Assembly: GCA_019359445.1 (NCBI GenBank)
Contig: JAHHHJ010000023.1
Span: 19,668 to 83,667, forward strand
From: Kastovskya adunca ATA6-11-RM4
GTDB lineage: Bacteria > Cyanobacteriota > Cyanobacteriia > Cyanobacteriales > Coleofasciculaceae
DNA: 64,000 nucleotides
Direction of reading: 5' to 3'
Below, piece after piece: positions 49,747-58,701 of this stretch. Each line of letters starts with the position of its first letter. Within the stretch, counting starts at the first letter, position 1. The position numbers and the translations under genes are program-made. The notes under the pieces are model-generated. The model was given only the letters and a program-made list of their open reading frames with translations. It had not been told where the DNA came from and made no database searches.

Positions 49747-51681
49747 ATGATAGACAGAGCAAAACTTCTGGAAGAGTTGCGTAAAATTGCAAAAGAACGT
49801 GGTGGTCGCTGTCTCGCCAACGAATATATAAACTCTACAAGTAAATTACTTTTTGAGTGCAAACATAAACATCAGTTTGAATCTTGCAGAGATTACCTTA
49901 AGGCAGGAAATTGGTGTCCGTTTTGCGCTGGACGGGGAAGAACTATTGCATACCTGCAAAAGTTAGGTGCTCAATATGGCGGACGTTGTCTTTCTCCAAC
50001 ATTTTTAGGTATGGGGAAAAAACACCTTTGGGAGTGTGCAGAAGGTCACAAATGGGAAGCTATCCCTCGAAATATCAAGACCCTTGGTAGATGGTGTCCG
50101 GATTGTGGACGCGCAAAAAGCGACAGAAATCGGCGACGATACACCCTTGAGGATATGCAGAATTTAGCCCAGTTACGTGGCGGATTATGCCTATCGTCTC
50201 ATTTTGAAAGTGTTGTAAAGAAATTAACCTGGCAATGCACAGAAGGGCATATATGGGAAGCAACTCCACATAATATCAAGAATGATGGATGGTGTCCCGA
50301 ATGTGCTCAAAAGATTCGTGGAGAGAAACGGAAAACACACACTATTGAAAAAATGCAGGCATTTGCTAGTAGCAAGGGCGGTCGATGCTTGTCTCCGTTA
50401 GTCATTAACGTTAAAGCAAGCCTACGGTGGCAGTGTGCCGAAGGTCATCAATGGGAAGCTAATGCAGACAATATTATTAATGGAGGAAAGTGGTGTCCCG
50501 ATTGCGCGGGGAATAGTAAAAAGACAATTGAGGATATGCAAAGACTTGCAGCAGAACGAGGGGGCAAGTGCTTGTCTACTATCTATCAGGGTACAAACAC
50601 AAAGTTGCTATGGGAATGTCAAGAAGGTCACCGTTGGCAAACAATTCCGTCAGTTATTGTTAGAGGAGGATGGTGTCCCGATTGTAGTGCTGGTTTAGGA
50701 GAGCGTATCTGTCGTGCATTTTTTGAACAGCTTTTTGGATATCCTTTCAATAAAACTAGACCGGAATGGTTACGCTCCCCTGATGGACATCAGATGGAAC
50801 TTGATGGTTATTCTCCCTCACTAAAACTTGCTTTCGAGCATCAAGGACTCCAGCATTACAAGCACATTAAGTATTTCCACTCTTCTGATGCTAAATTCCT
50901 GAAACTACAAAATCGTGACCAACGAAAACGCGACCTCTGCAAGGCCCATAATGTAACACTTATAGAGGTTCCATCAATCTTAGATGTTCTTGGTATTGAT
51001 AGCATTAAGTTTTTTATCAGCGATGAACTGTTGAAAAGGGGCATTCCTCTGCCTCCTGGATTTGATGAGAAAAAAGTAAATTTACAGGCAGTGTATTGTC
51101 CGAATCGCTTAAGAGAATTACAAGCTATCGCGACAAAGCATAGAGGCAAACTAATATCAAAACAATATTTAGGTATCTTTGAACACCTAGAGTGGGAATG
51201 TGCAAAAGGTCATCGTTTTAAGGCAGCACCAAATAATGTAAAGAATAGTGGTAGCTGGTGTCCAAAATGCCTTGGAAAATATAAAACTATCCAAGATATG
51301 CAGGCTTTCGCTGCTGAACGTAGCGGGAATTGTCTGTCAGAAGAATACATCAACAGTGTTACATCTCTCCTATGGGAATGTAAGGAAGGTCATCAATGGA
51401 AGGCAAGACCAAGTAATGTTTTTTTCGGCACCTGGTGTCCTGAGTGTGCGAAGAAAGAAAGGGGATTAAAGAGACGGACTCACACAATTGAGGAGATGCA
51501 CCAGATAGCCATAGTTTGCAATGGAAAGTGTTTATCTTCCGACTATAAAGGAACTAAACAAAAGCTATTATGGGAGTGCGAAAAGGGTCACAAATGGGAA
51601 GCTACGCCTGAGAGTATTCTTCGTGGTGGTACTTGGTGTCCAAGATGTGCAAAACATAAAAGGACGCGACCGTTACAGTAG
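49747..51681 (+). CDS. Zinc-ribbon repeat protein with central nuclease-like domain
   Basis: A 644-residue protein with eight repeats of about 60 residues, five before and three after a central domain. Each repeat has GG.CLS near its start, then WEC.EGH.WE and finally WCP.CA, giving one Cys, one His and a CPxC pair per unit: a treble-clef-like zinc site. Repeats lie at about 5-62, 65-125, 131-190, 197-255, 259-315, then 454-510, 514-570 and 579-636. The centre (320-410) has E327, D353 in HQMELDGYSPSL, and E364-x-Q366 in LAFEHQGLQHY, the pattern of a Vsr-like PD-(D/E)XK nuclease. Repeats of this sort may bind DNA. Function is unknown. Confidence 0.8.
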   Translation: MIDRAKLLEELRKIAKERGGRCLANEYINSTSKLLFECKHKHQFESCRDYLKAGNWCPFCAGRGRTIAYLQKLGAQYGGRCLSPTFLGMGKKHLWECAEGHKWEAIPRNIKTLGRWCPDCGRAKSDRNRRRYTLEDMQNLAQLRGGLCLSSHFESVVKKLTWQCTEGHIWEATPHNIKNDGWCPECAQKIRGEKRKTHTIEKMQAFASSKGGRCLSPLVINVKASLRWQCAEGHQWEANADNIINGGKWCPDCAGNSKKTIEDMQRLAAERGGKCLSTIYQGTNTKLLWECQEGHRWQTIPSVIVRGGWCPDCSAGLGERICRAFFEQLFGYPFNKTRPEWLRSPDGHQMELDGYSPSLKLAFEHQGLQHYKHIKYFHSSDAKFLKLQNRDQRKRDLCKAHNVTLIEVPSILDVLGIDSIKFFISDELLKRGIPLPPGFDEKKVNLQAVYCPNRLRELQAIATKHRGKLISKQYLGIFEHLEWECAKGHRFKAAPNNVKNSGSWCPKCLGKYKTIQDMQAFAAERSGNCLSEEYINSVTSLLWECKEGHQWKARPSNVFFGTWCPECAKKERGLKRRTHTIEEMHQIAIVCNGKCLSSDYKGTKQKLLWECEKGHKWEATPESILRGGTWCPRCAKHKRTRPLQ

Positions 51682-51854
51682 CACTGATCGCAAATCGCTA
51701 GTAGGTTGGGTTGAGGAAGGAAATCCAAACGCTCAAATTCATAGCGATTTAAGCGATCGCCACTTTCCAGGGGTGGGATAGGCAGAGACTCTTGCTGGAG
51801 GGGAGATTTAACCATAGATTGCTCCTTTTAACAGCTCGTCATGGTGCTACCTAA

Positions 51855-53048
51855 TTAGGCAATGCTGCCACGCTTCCGGGCTTCCTTGTAGGATGTTCCA
51901 ACGTTTTTTAATCCAGCGCGAATCATTTGCTGTTCTAGCAAGGCAAAAAAGCGGGCGCGATCGCCTCCTCGAACTACTGCCTGATTGTGCGATTCTGCGA
52001 GGGCTACGGGATAGCCATCCCCCTTATGCACCTGCGCCAGCATCAGACTCAGGGATTGGTTAAATAGCGCCCGATCCTCCGCTACCCATTGCGGCACCTC
52101 AACTCGGGCAATCTCCGTCCCCACATGGACATAGCAGAAGTAGATGTGATGGCGATCGTACAAGTCCAGAATCCGGGCGGAACTGCGATACAATGGGCCG
52201 CGTTGTCCGGGTTGCAGTCGAGCTGTCCACAAAGCCGTATCCCGCAGCGGGTCATAAACTTGGCAGGGGTAGCGATCGATAAAGCCAGAACAGTGCTTGA
52301 CACAGTCAGGAGTATCGTGAGGGCAAGCCTCCAAGCGCAAGAAACCCAACGCCTCGCTACTCCGAGACGCACTTAAATAACCCATAAGCGGCACCTTAGC
52401 TACGCGCAATCGCTCCCAAGCTTCCAGAATGGGCGGCAAGATTTGCTCCCGTGCATCTCCTGGTAAAGGTTCCAAAAACCAATAAATCAACGAGCCATCT
52501 ACCATTGCCAGATTTGGCGTCTCCTGATGAGAACCGGGAGGATTCACCCAACGACACGCCATGTCTGCCAACATCAACGCCTCCGAAACCGTCCGCCGAT
52601 GTCCCATCCACTCCTCTGTGCGAATTCCCCATTGCCGAGAAACGTACAAATCCTCTGGACGGTAAAACACTTCCGGAATACTATCTAACACCGGATATAA
52701 GCTTTGCCCATAGTGCAACATCACCCGACCAACATTGATCAGGTAGCAGTAAGCAATTTCGTGGTGAGAGGGAGCAATTTGCGAGCCATCCGTCGCAAAG
52801 ACAGAATGGCTGATGGGTGGTACATCAATATCAATGCAAGTATCCAACGGCTCGACGGGTATGGCGGCGGTAAAGCATAAGCGATCGCGCCAAGTCTGTT
52901 GCTGCTCAATCAGTTCTTCCTGATGGGCATAAGCCGCCGTCAACAACCTTTGTGCCCGTTCCAAGCGTTGGCGACTCGCCGCCGCCTCTACCTGCAAGTG
53001 CTGACTAATACCCGGCATTTGTCCCGCAAGTTTCGTTAAATCCAGCAT
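51855..53048 (-). CDS. NurA-domain nuclease
   Basis: NurA-type proteins are nucleases that act with HerA helicases in archaea; cyanobacteria carry stand-alone versions. The 397-residue product has the first metal-site motif VFATDGSQIAPS (D87), MVDGSLIYWFLEPLP near residue 180, then HIYFCYVHVGTEIARVEVP near residue 300 and the C-terminal HNQAVVRGGDRARFFALLE. An N-terminal helical part of about 70 residues is present. A HAD hydrolase gene lies upstream on the same strand, with no HerA nearby. Confidence 0.88.
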   Translation of the reverse strand: MLDLTKLAGQMPGISQHLQVEAAASRQRLERAQRLLTAAYAHQEELIEQQQTWRDRLCFTAAIPVEPLDTCIDIDVPPISHSVFATDGSQIAPSHHEIAYCYLINVGRVMLHYGQSLYPVLDSIPEVFYRPEDLYVSRQWGIRTEEWMGHRRTVSEALMLADMACRWVNPPGSHQETPNLAMVDGSLIYWFLEPLPGDAREQILPPILEAWERLRVAKVPLMGYLSASRSSEALGFLRLEACPHDTPDCVKHCSGFIDRYPCQVYDPLRDTALWTARLQPGQRGPLYRSSARILDLYDRHHIYFCYVHVGTEIARVEVPQWVAEDRALFNQSLSLMLAQVHKGDGYPVALAESHNQAVVRGGDRARFFALLEQQMIRAGLKNVGTSYKEARKRGSIA

Positions 53049-53161
53049 CTGAAGTTAGTCCTGAATCAGTGAGTGCTAGGGGTTCACGGCACTGTCGTCC
53101 CCATAATTATTGGGTAGAAGTTATTCCTGAGCAAAGATTTAGAACTCAGCACTTCATTACT

Positions 53162-53944
53162 TCACCACGCCAAAAAATCTTGAGTAAACTGCAAAAGAGA
53201 CAACAACCGAATATCTGGATTATGCCGCACAGAATCGCGATCGCGTGCCGTGTTGTAACCCCAATCTGCCAAATAAAGTCGCACCCCTTGCAAGTCAGCT
53301 TGCTGTTGCACTGATTGTAGGGTTTTTAAGCGGTCTTCTACAAACCACAGACGGCTTGTTTCGCCCTGAGATTCCTCTAGTAACTGCCGTAGCGTTTGAT
53401 GTTTGGGACGTTTAATTTCCTTACCGATAATCCTCTCCTCCGCTAGCCGAATTCCCTGTTGTTGCAGCAACTTGTTTGCAAAGCGCCCTTCCTTCGTCGT
53501 CACAACGAGCAACTGTAGCGGAGTCTCTACAAGCGCACGCAATCGTTCTGCCACCCCAGGATAAAAATGATGCAGACTCAGCCAACTCTCCCAGTCCTTT
53601 GCAATCCATTCATCCCTAACGCGATCGAGTTTTTCCCCCATTTCTGCGCCATCTAGCTTCTCGGCGGCAACTATTTGCTGGCAAACCTCTGACCAATCCT
53701 GCAAAATTTCTGCGGCTGGGATACCAAGGATTAATGCCCTGATTAAAATGGGCATCTCCCAGCCTGTTTCAATAACAGGACGCAAGCGGTAAAAACTTTC
53801 TGCCAGATTATCGGGGGGTGTTTCGCTCTTTGGTGACCAGATTTGGCAGTAGGTGCGCCAGGAGGTTTGAAAATACTCCAGCAGTCCATCACACAGTACG
53901 CCGTCAAAATCCAGAGCAAGAGTTGTTGGAGCGTCAGCAGGCAT
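53162..53944 (-). CDS. HAD-family hydrolase
   Basis: A haloacid dehalogenase-like phosphatase. The nucleophile motif TLALDFDGVLCDG is near the start, TTKEGRFANKLLQQQG holds the motif II Thr and motif III Lys region, and LWFVEDRLKTLQSVQQQAD carries motif IV. Both the ATG at 53944 and one at 53980 are possible; I chose 53944 (260 residues) because related proteins begin shortly before the DFDG motif. The upstream tRNA-Gln gene is on the same strand. The substrate is unknown. Confidence 0.85.
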   Translation of the reverse strand: MPADAPTTLALDFDGVLCDGLLEYFQTSWRTYCQIWSPKSETPPDNLAESFYRLRPVIETGWEMPILIRALILGIPAAEILQDWSEVCQQIVAAEKLDGAEMGEKLDRVRDEWIAKDWESWLSLHHFYPGVAERLRALVETPLQLLVVTTKEGRFANKLLQQQGIRLAEERIIGKEIKRPKHQTLRQLLEESQGETSRLWFVEDRLKTLQSVQQQADLQGVRLYLADWGYNTARDRDSVRHNPDIRLLSLLQFTQDFLAW

Positions 53945-54070
53945 AGTTAGTCTTTCGGCAACTGTAAAGGTTGATGCCATAATAACCGCCTGTGTTCAGC
54001 CTCGAGCTTAGCTTTTGTGAGCATAAAAAAATCAGGGAGAAGCAATTAAATACTTGTCCCTGATTATTAG

Positions 54071-54142
54071 CTGGGGTGCTAGGATTCGAACCTAGGAATG
54101 GCGGGACCAAAACCCGCTGCCTTACCACTTGGCTACACCCCA
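54071..54142 (-). tRNA. tRNA-Gln (UUG anticodon)
   Basis: On the minus strand the sequence starts TGGGGTG, which pairs with CACCCCA at the 3' end; the discriminator base is G. The D-arm AGCCAAGTGGTAAGGC, anticodon stem GCGGG/CCCGC with the loop containing TTG, and the T-arm TTCCTAGGTTCGAATCCTAG all fit. No CCA is encoded. The 72-base length is right for a cyanobacterial glutamine tRNA. Confidence 0.95.
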
Positions 54143-54269
54143 TCGCATTTATTCTCACCTGGACTATCTTAACAGGAATTTCTGGAAAAGTGTCAACTAT
54201 TTCAACGATTTTTTTGAAGTCCTGAGTGGTAGGGGCACGGCATCCCTTGTCCCTACTGAGTTGGGGAGA

Positions 54270-54360
54270 AAGGGTGAAGTATGAAGGGTGAAGTATGAAG
54301 GGTAAGAGGTTCTTCCCTGCTCCCCATACCTCAGGACTCAGGACTCAGCACTCAGGACTC
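54270..54360. repeat. Short tandem heptamer-like repeats
   Basis: Two 14-base units (AGGGTGAAGTATGA) and a partial third run from about 54271. A stretch of four TCAGGAC/TCAGCAC heptamers lies at 54331-54358. These are the kind of STRR repeats common in filamentous cyanobacteria. They lie between tRNA-Gln and the permease gene's 3' end. Confidence 0.8.
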
Positions 54361-54369
54361 CAAAAAGAC

Positions 54370-56064
54370 TTACCGCAGCGATCGCCTAGCGATCGCACTT
54401 ACCCAATCAACCATGAATGTCAGGATCATGAAGCAGCCAAGGGTGACGACGACGGCGCGATAGTCAAAACTGCTGAGTTGTTCAGTTAGCAAGCGACCTA
54501 AGCCTCCTGCGCCAACTAAGCCAACAATTACTGTTTCCCGCATACAGACTTCCCAGCGATAAAGGGCGTAAGCTAGAAAGCGGGGCAAGGATAGAGGTAA
54601 TACCCCGTAGAGAAAAACGAGAGCGCCGGGGGTTCCTTGGGCTTTTAGGGCTTGTAAAGGCGGTTTTTCGAGATTTTCATTCACTTCTGCCATTAAGCGA
54701 CCGAGAATGCCTAAATTGTGTAATCCTAAGGCGATCGCACCGGGCAAAATACCAGGAAAGATCACAAATAAGGCGACTAATGCCCAAATTGGGGCGGGGA
54801 TGGCGCGGCATAGGAGTAAGATCGCGCGGGTAAACAGCAGGGTGAACCATGCCCAAATACCACTGAATTGATTGTGTTTACCCGGATTGAGGATGCCACC
54901 GGGGAGGAAGAAATTGTAGGCGGCGGGGAAGGAGAGGAGTAAGCCGCCAAAACCAGCCACCGCGATCGCTAAAATTGACATTGCCACTGTCTGGATAGAT
55001 AGCGTCAGCAACTCCGACAATGGTGTTCCCCCCAGATCCGGGGGAAATGAGCTTTGGGCGATATCCCCTAGTAGCTGTTGGGTACGCGGCGACCAGAGTT
55101 TGCTAAAGTCGGCTTTGATATACCCAAAACAAAACGGCACCAGCAGCAACACTCCCAGACTCGCTAGATTCACTACAGGATCGCGTCGATAAACGGGAGG
55201 GGAAGAGCGAGATAACTTCCGCAGGTTTAAGTCTAAGCGGCTTGCACAGCCGAGGCGATGGCGTAATAAGGCGCTGCTTAAGTCCACTAAACCGTTTAAG
55301 AGCAATAAAGCATAAAAAAACGTCCAGAGTTGCTGATAGCGGAGTGACTGGAGGCTAAGGAGAATTTGATATCCCAAGCCGCCAGCACCAATAATTCCTA
55401 AAACTGCTGCTGAACGAATCGAACACTCGAAGCGGTAGAAGCTGTAGGAGAGTAAGTTGAGAAAGGCTTGGGGCAATAAGCTGTAGGTAAACGCCGTCAG
55501 GGGCTTGACTCCACTGTTGAGTAAGGCAAACAGTGACTGGCGGGGAGTTTCATCGAGAATTTCTGAAAATACCTTGGCAGTAATGGCTCCAAAAGGAATA
55601 GCGATCGCCAAAATTGCCGTTAGTGGGTCTAATCCCCAAATGTTGATGAAAAACAGCCCCCAAATCAGCTCGTGAATGGCTCTGGGAACGGTTAAAAACA
55701 CCCGCATCCCTAGCCAGGAGGTTCGCTGTCCCCCGTGACGCGGAAAAACCGCAAGCCACCATACTTCTGACGCCAAGACACCCCCAACTATCCCGATCAA
55801 CAGGCTCAAAAACGTCCCGCAGACGGCATAAGCGAGGGTGACGAGGGTCGCATCTAGGGTGATTGCCAGTAGTTCCGGACTCAAATCTGGCTGCACGCTT
55901 GCCCGCAGGAAGCGCCACAATAGTGGCAATCCTCCTAAATTGAGCAAGTCTTGTTGAAAGAGTCCGGCTTGGTAAAGGGAAAATGCGATCGCGCCTAACA
56001 ATACCAACCACCACAGCATCTGCTGATTGAGCAAAGGGGGACGTAATTGTGCCTGACGTTTCAC
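54370..56064 (-). CDS. Fused double permease of a PhnE-type ABC importer
   Basis: A 564-residue membrane protein made of two PhnE-like permease domains fused in one chain. The first half (about 1-280) ends in the coupling segment SEILDETPRQSLFALLNSG and SIRSAAVLGIIGAGGLGYQI. The second (about 290-564) repeats it as LMAEVNENLEKPPLQALKAQ and MRETVIVGLVGAGGLGRLL. About twelve transmembrane segments can be counted. The partner binding protein and ATPase are probably the pair at 34053-35740, on the other strand. Substrate most likely selenate, phosphite or phosphonate. Confidence 0.9.
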   Translation of the reverse strand: MKRQAQLRPPLLNQQMLWWLVLLGAIAFSLYQAGLFQQDLLNLGGLPLLWRFLRASVQPDLSPELLAITLDATLVTLAYAVCGTFLSLLIGIVGGVLASEVWWLAVFPRHGGQRTSWLGMRVFLTVPRAIHELIWGLFFINIWGLDPLTAILAIAIPFGAITAKVFSEILDETPRQSLFALLNSGVKPLTAFTYSLLPQAFLNLLSYSFYRFECSIRSAAVLGIIGAGGLGYQILLSLQSLRYQQLWTFFYALLLLNGLVDLSSALLRHRLGCASRLDLNLRKLSRSSPPVYRRDPVVNLASLGVLLLVPFCFGYIKADFSKLWSPRTQQLLGDIAQSSFPPDLGGTPLSELLTLSIQTVAMSILAIAVAGFGGLLLSFPAAYNFFLPGGILNPGKHNQFSGIWAWFTLLFTRAILLLCRAIPAPIWALVALFVIFPGILPGAIALGLHNLGILGRLMAEVNENLEKPPLQALKAQGTPGALVFLYGVLPLSLPRFLAYALYRWEVCMRETVIVGLVGAGGLGRLLTEQLSSFDYRAVVVTLGCFMILTFMVDWVSAIARRSLR

Positions 56065-56097
56065 CCAAAAACTCTCCCTCAGCTATTGCTAACTTAT

Positions 56098-57165
56098 TTA
56101 CTTGGCTCTTTCGCCTTCCTCATCTCGTTCTTGCAGACGTTGTAACCGCCGGAGCGTTTGGTACATTTCTGGAAGGCGATGGTAGATAGCCGTAGCTCTG
56201 AGAAAGACTTTGTGAGGCATTCCGGGGGTGCCGCTGACGGTTGTACCCGCTTCCACATCGCTGAGAATTCCGGCTCTGGCTGTGACGATCGCACCATCGC
56301 CAATTTTGGACTGATTCGCCACTCCTGCTTGTCCAGCCAGCAGCACGCGATTGCCCACTTTTACGCCTCCTGCCAAGCCTGCTTGACCTGCGAAGGCACA
56401 GTTTTGACCCACCTGGCAACCGTGACCAATTTGTACTAGGTTGTCGATTTTGGTCTGGCGGGCAATGCGGGTTTCCCCAACAGCAGGACGGTCAATGGCA
56501 CTATTACAGCCGACTTCCACGCCATCTTCCAAAATGGTGCGACCGGATTGTTCCATTTTGAACCAGCCTTGGGGGGTGGGGACAAACCCAAATCCTTCAG
56601 AACCGATGACAGCACCGCTATGAATAACGCAGTCAGAGCCAAGGCGCGATCGCTCATGAATTGTGCAGTTGGCATGTAAGACGGTATTTGACCCAATCTC
56701 GACATCCGGGTAGACCACAACATTGGGATGAATACAGACAAAGTCTCCCAATTTCACCCCCGATTGAATCACCACATGGGGGCCAATGTAAACTTCTTTA
56801 CCAATTGCTACGGAAGGATGAATAACCGCTGTGGGATGGATTTCTGGGGTAGGACGGAAGGGTTTATAAAAAAGGGCGATCGCTTGGGCAAAGACTAAGC
56901 GAGGTTCGCGAACACCAATCCAAGCAATACCGCGTTCTTCTGCCTTAGCTTGCAAGGTTTCATCCTGCGGCAAGACTAAAGCACTGGCAGCCGTTTTCTC
57001 GATCTGGGCGGCAAATCTTCCCCCCTCGATGTAACTGATCGTCCCTGGGGAAGCTTCATCGACAGGTGCCGTCCCTGTAATCTCTGGATTACCATCTGGG
57101 TTTGATGTCAGGCTATTGCTTATAGCCGCTGACTGCAGTTTCTCAACAATTTCGGTAAACTTCAT
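56098..57165 (-). CDS. lpxD: UDP-3-O-acylglucosamine N-acyltransferase
   Basis: LpxD adds the second acyl chain in lipid A synthesis. The 355-residue product has an N-terminal uridine-binding part, then a left-handed beta helix of hexapeptide repeats from about residue 105 (IHPTAVIHPSVAIGKEVYIG and onward). The catalytic histidine lies in NLVQIGHGCQVGQNCAFAG near residue 250. ATG at 57165 gives the usual MKFTEIVEKL start; a start at 57189 would add eight residues. No other lipid A gene is nearby. Confidence 0.93.
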   Translation of the reverse strand: MKFTEIVEKLQSAAISNSLTSNPDGNPEITGTAPVDEASPGTISYIEGGRFAAQIEKTAASALVLPQDETLQAKAEERGIAWIGVREPRLVFAQAIALFYKPFRPTPEIHPTAVIHPSVAIGKEVYIGPHVVIQSGVKLGDFVCIHPNVVVYPDVEIGSNTVLHANCTIHERSRLGSDCVIHSGAVIGSEGFGFVPTPQGWFKMEQSGRTILEDGVEVGCNSAIDRPAVGETRIARQTKIDNLVQIGHGCQVGQNCAFAGQAGLAGGVKVGNRVLLAGQAGVANQSKIGDGAIVTARAGILSDVEAGTTVSGTPGMPHKVFLRATAIYHRLPEMYQTLRRLQRLQERDEEGERAK

Positions 57166-57496
57166 CCTATCCCTAGCCTGCGTAAGCAAACGGTGTATCG
57201 TGTCGCCGCGACTACCCGGCAGTAGGAGCTATACCCCTCCCTCAGTCGTTGGGTAATATCTTACCGAAACTATGGGAGCGCGAGGGGAAATTGAATGCCC
57301 CTCGCCTTCAGGTATGGGGATGAAAATTTCTCCCCTCGCAAGCGAGATCGCCGTTTCGGCAAGCTCAGGGCAAGCAGCTCAGGGCAAGCAGCTCAGTACG
57401 AGTCAGAACGCCATCCCTGATGAACTTATAGGCAATCAATCAATGCTGGCTCACTCATTTTTATACATCTGTATAAGAAGATGATAATATTTAGTC
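57166..57496. other. Gap: lpxD promoter region and probable left end of the insertion element
   Basis: A perfect 8-base-pair hairpin, GCGAGGGG (57280-57287) with CCCCTCGC (57298-57305), is followed by repeated GGGCAAGCAGCTCA units near 57366-57396. A small palindrome, ATACATCTGTAT, lies at 57463-57474 just ahead of tnpB. The left border of the insertion element must lie in this region, but I could not fix it. Confidence 0.45.
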
Positions 57497-58669
57497 ATGA
57501 CTAAAGTGACGCGAACCATAAAGCTTAAATTTCATAACCTCAACAGAGTAAAGCAACAATTATTTGCCGAAATGACGGCGGAAAACACCCGCTTGGCAAA
57601 TGAACTGTTAGCCATTCCCTATGTTGAGAGACGTGAAGTAACAACAGCTAAGGTGATCACATCACTAAAGTCAGCCCTTGCCAATCAAACAATTCGGCAT
57701 ACCGTTTCTGCTACGGGTCGGAAGGTTAAACACTATAAATGCCTGCCTCCTGAAATCAACAAACAGAACTGGAAACTAGAAAAACGAGGCGACACTTATA
57801 GCTTGAGTTTTCCCACGATTGCTGGGGATAAACGAGTACCTATAGTTGTTGCCTCGTCTCATTGGGAGCCAGTTTTAGAACAAGTTTTAGCAGGAAATGT
57901 GGAGAAAGGTAGCGTTAAGCTCATCTATCACCGCCAACATTGGTATGCCTATATGTCTGTAACTGTGGATGTTCCAGAGCTACAGGCACAAAAACGAGTG
58001 GGAGTTGACAGAGGACAAAATAATATTGCGGTAGTAGCACCTACACAAGGCTTTGGTAAGTTTCATAGTGGCAAGGAAGTCAGGCATCGCCGCCGATACT
58101 TCCAGAAACGTCGCCAGAAACTACAATCCGCCAAGAAGTTCAGGGCATTAAAAAAGTGGAATAAGAAGGAACACCGATGGATGGAAGCAGTTAACCATAC
58201 TATCTCCCGTCGCCTTGTTCGCTTTGCTCAATTCCACGAGGCTGATGTGGCAATTGAAGACTTGAAAGAATGCCGAGACACCATGAAGCAGAGCAAGAAA
58301 AACCACTCTGATGCTGGTCAATCTCGACACTCTTGGTCGTTCTCCTCATTAGAGCAAAAACTAGACTACAAGCTGGCTTTAGCGGGATTGAAGTTAGTTA
58401 AGGTTCCAGCTCCCTACACCAGCAAAAGTTGCTCGACTTGCGGCACAATTGGTCATCGCCACAAGCATGATTTCAATTGCCCACACGGACACTACCACAA
58501 TGCAGATTTGAACGCCTCCCATAATATTGCACAGTGGGAAGGATGCTCTTGTTCTCTGGAGCTACAGAAGGATGCTGCTGTAATGGCTTCATCTGCTACA
58601 GAGAATGGGTTGCTTGGCACAACCCTTAACTTGATGAACGACTTGCTCCGTCCAGGAGCGAGTAACTAG
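57497..58669 (+). CDS. tnpB: TnpB of an IS200/IS605-type element, RNA-guided nuclease
   Basis: TnpB proteins are RNA-guided endonucleases related to Cas12. The 390-residue product has an intact RuvC triad: D171 in RVGVDRGQNNIAVV, E254 in VAIEDLKECRDT and D337 in HNADLNASHNIA. The zinc ribbon is C312/C315 in SCSTCG and C328 in FNCPHG, with His330 or a neighbour in place of the usual fourth Cys. No tnpA is present, so this is an autonomous-tnpB or solo element. It starts after a small palindrome. The right-end hairpin follows ten bases after the stop. Confidence 0.93.
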   Translation: MTKVTRTIKLKFHNLNRVKQQLFAEMTAENTRLANELLAIPYVERREVTTAKVITSLKSALANQTIRHTVSATGRKVKHYKCLPPEINKQNWKLEKRGDTYSLSFPTIAGDKRVPIVVASSHWEPVLEQVLAGNVEKGSVKLIYHRQHWYAYMSVTVDVPELQAQKRVGVDRGQNNIAVVAPTQGFGKFHSGKEVRHRRRYFQKRRQKLQSAKKFRALKKWNKKEHRWMEAVNHTISRRLVRFAQFHEADVAIEDLKECRDTMKQSKKNHSDAGQSRHSWSFSSLEQKLDYKLALAGLKLVKVPAPYTSKSCSTCGTIGHRHKHDFNCPHGHYHNADLNASHNIAQWEGCSCSLELQKDAAVMASSATENGLLGTTLNLMNDLLRPGASN

Positions 58670-58678
58670 ATGCAAGAA

Positions 58679-58701
58679 TCCCCTGCATTTATGCGTGGGG
58701 A
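58679..58701 (+). mobile_element. Right-end hairpin of the tnpB element
   Basis: TCCCC (58679-58683) pairs with GGGGA (58697-58701), and TGCAT/ATGCG continue the stem across a bulge. The hairpin directly follows tnpB, as in IS605-type right ends, where it is the transposase recognition site and part of the guide RNA. The element probably ends within about ten bases (GTGTCAA). The adjoining flavoprotein gene terminates within it. Confidence 0.65.

Noticed and set aside
55550..56068. 172-residue second frame within the fused permease gene
   Set aside because: It runs in another frame over the first permease domain, whose membrane-segment pattern and coupling motif clearly identify the real gene.
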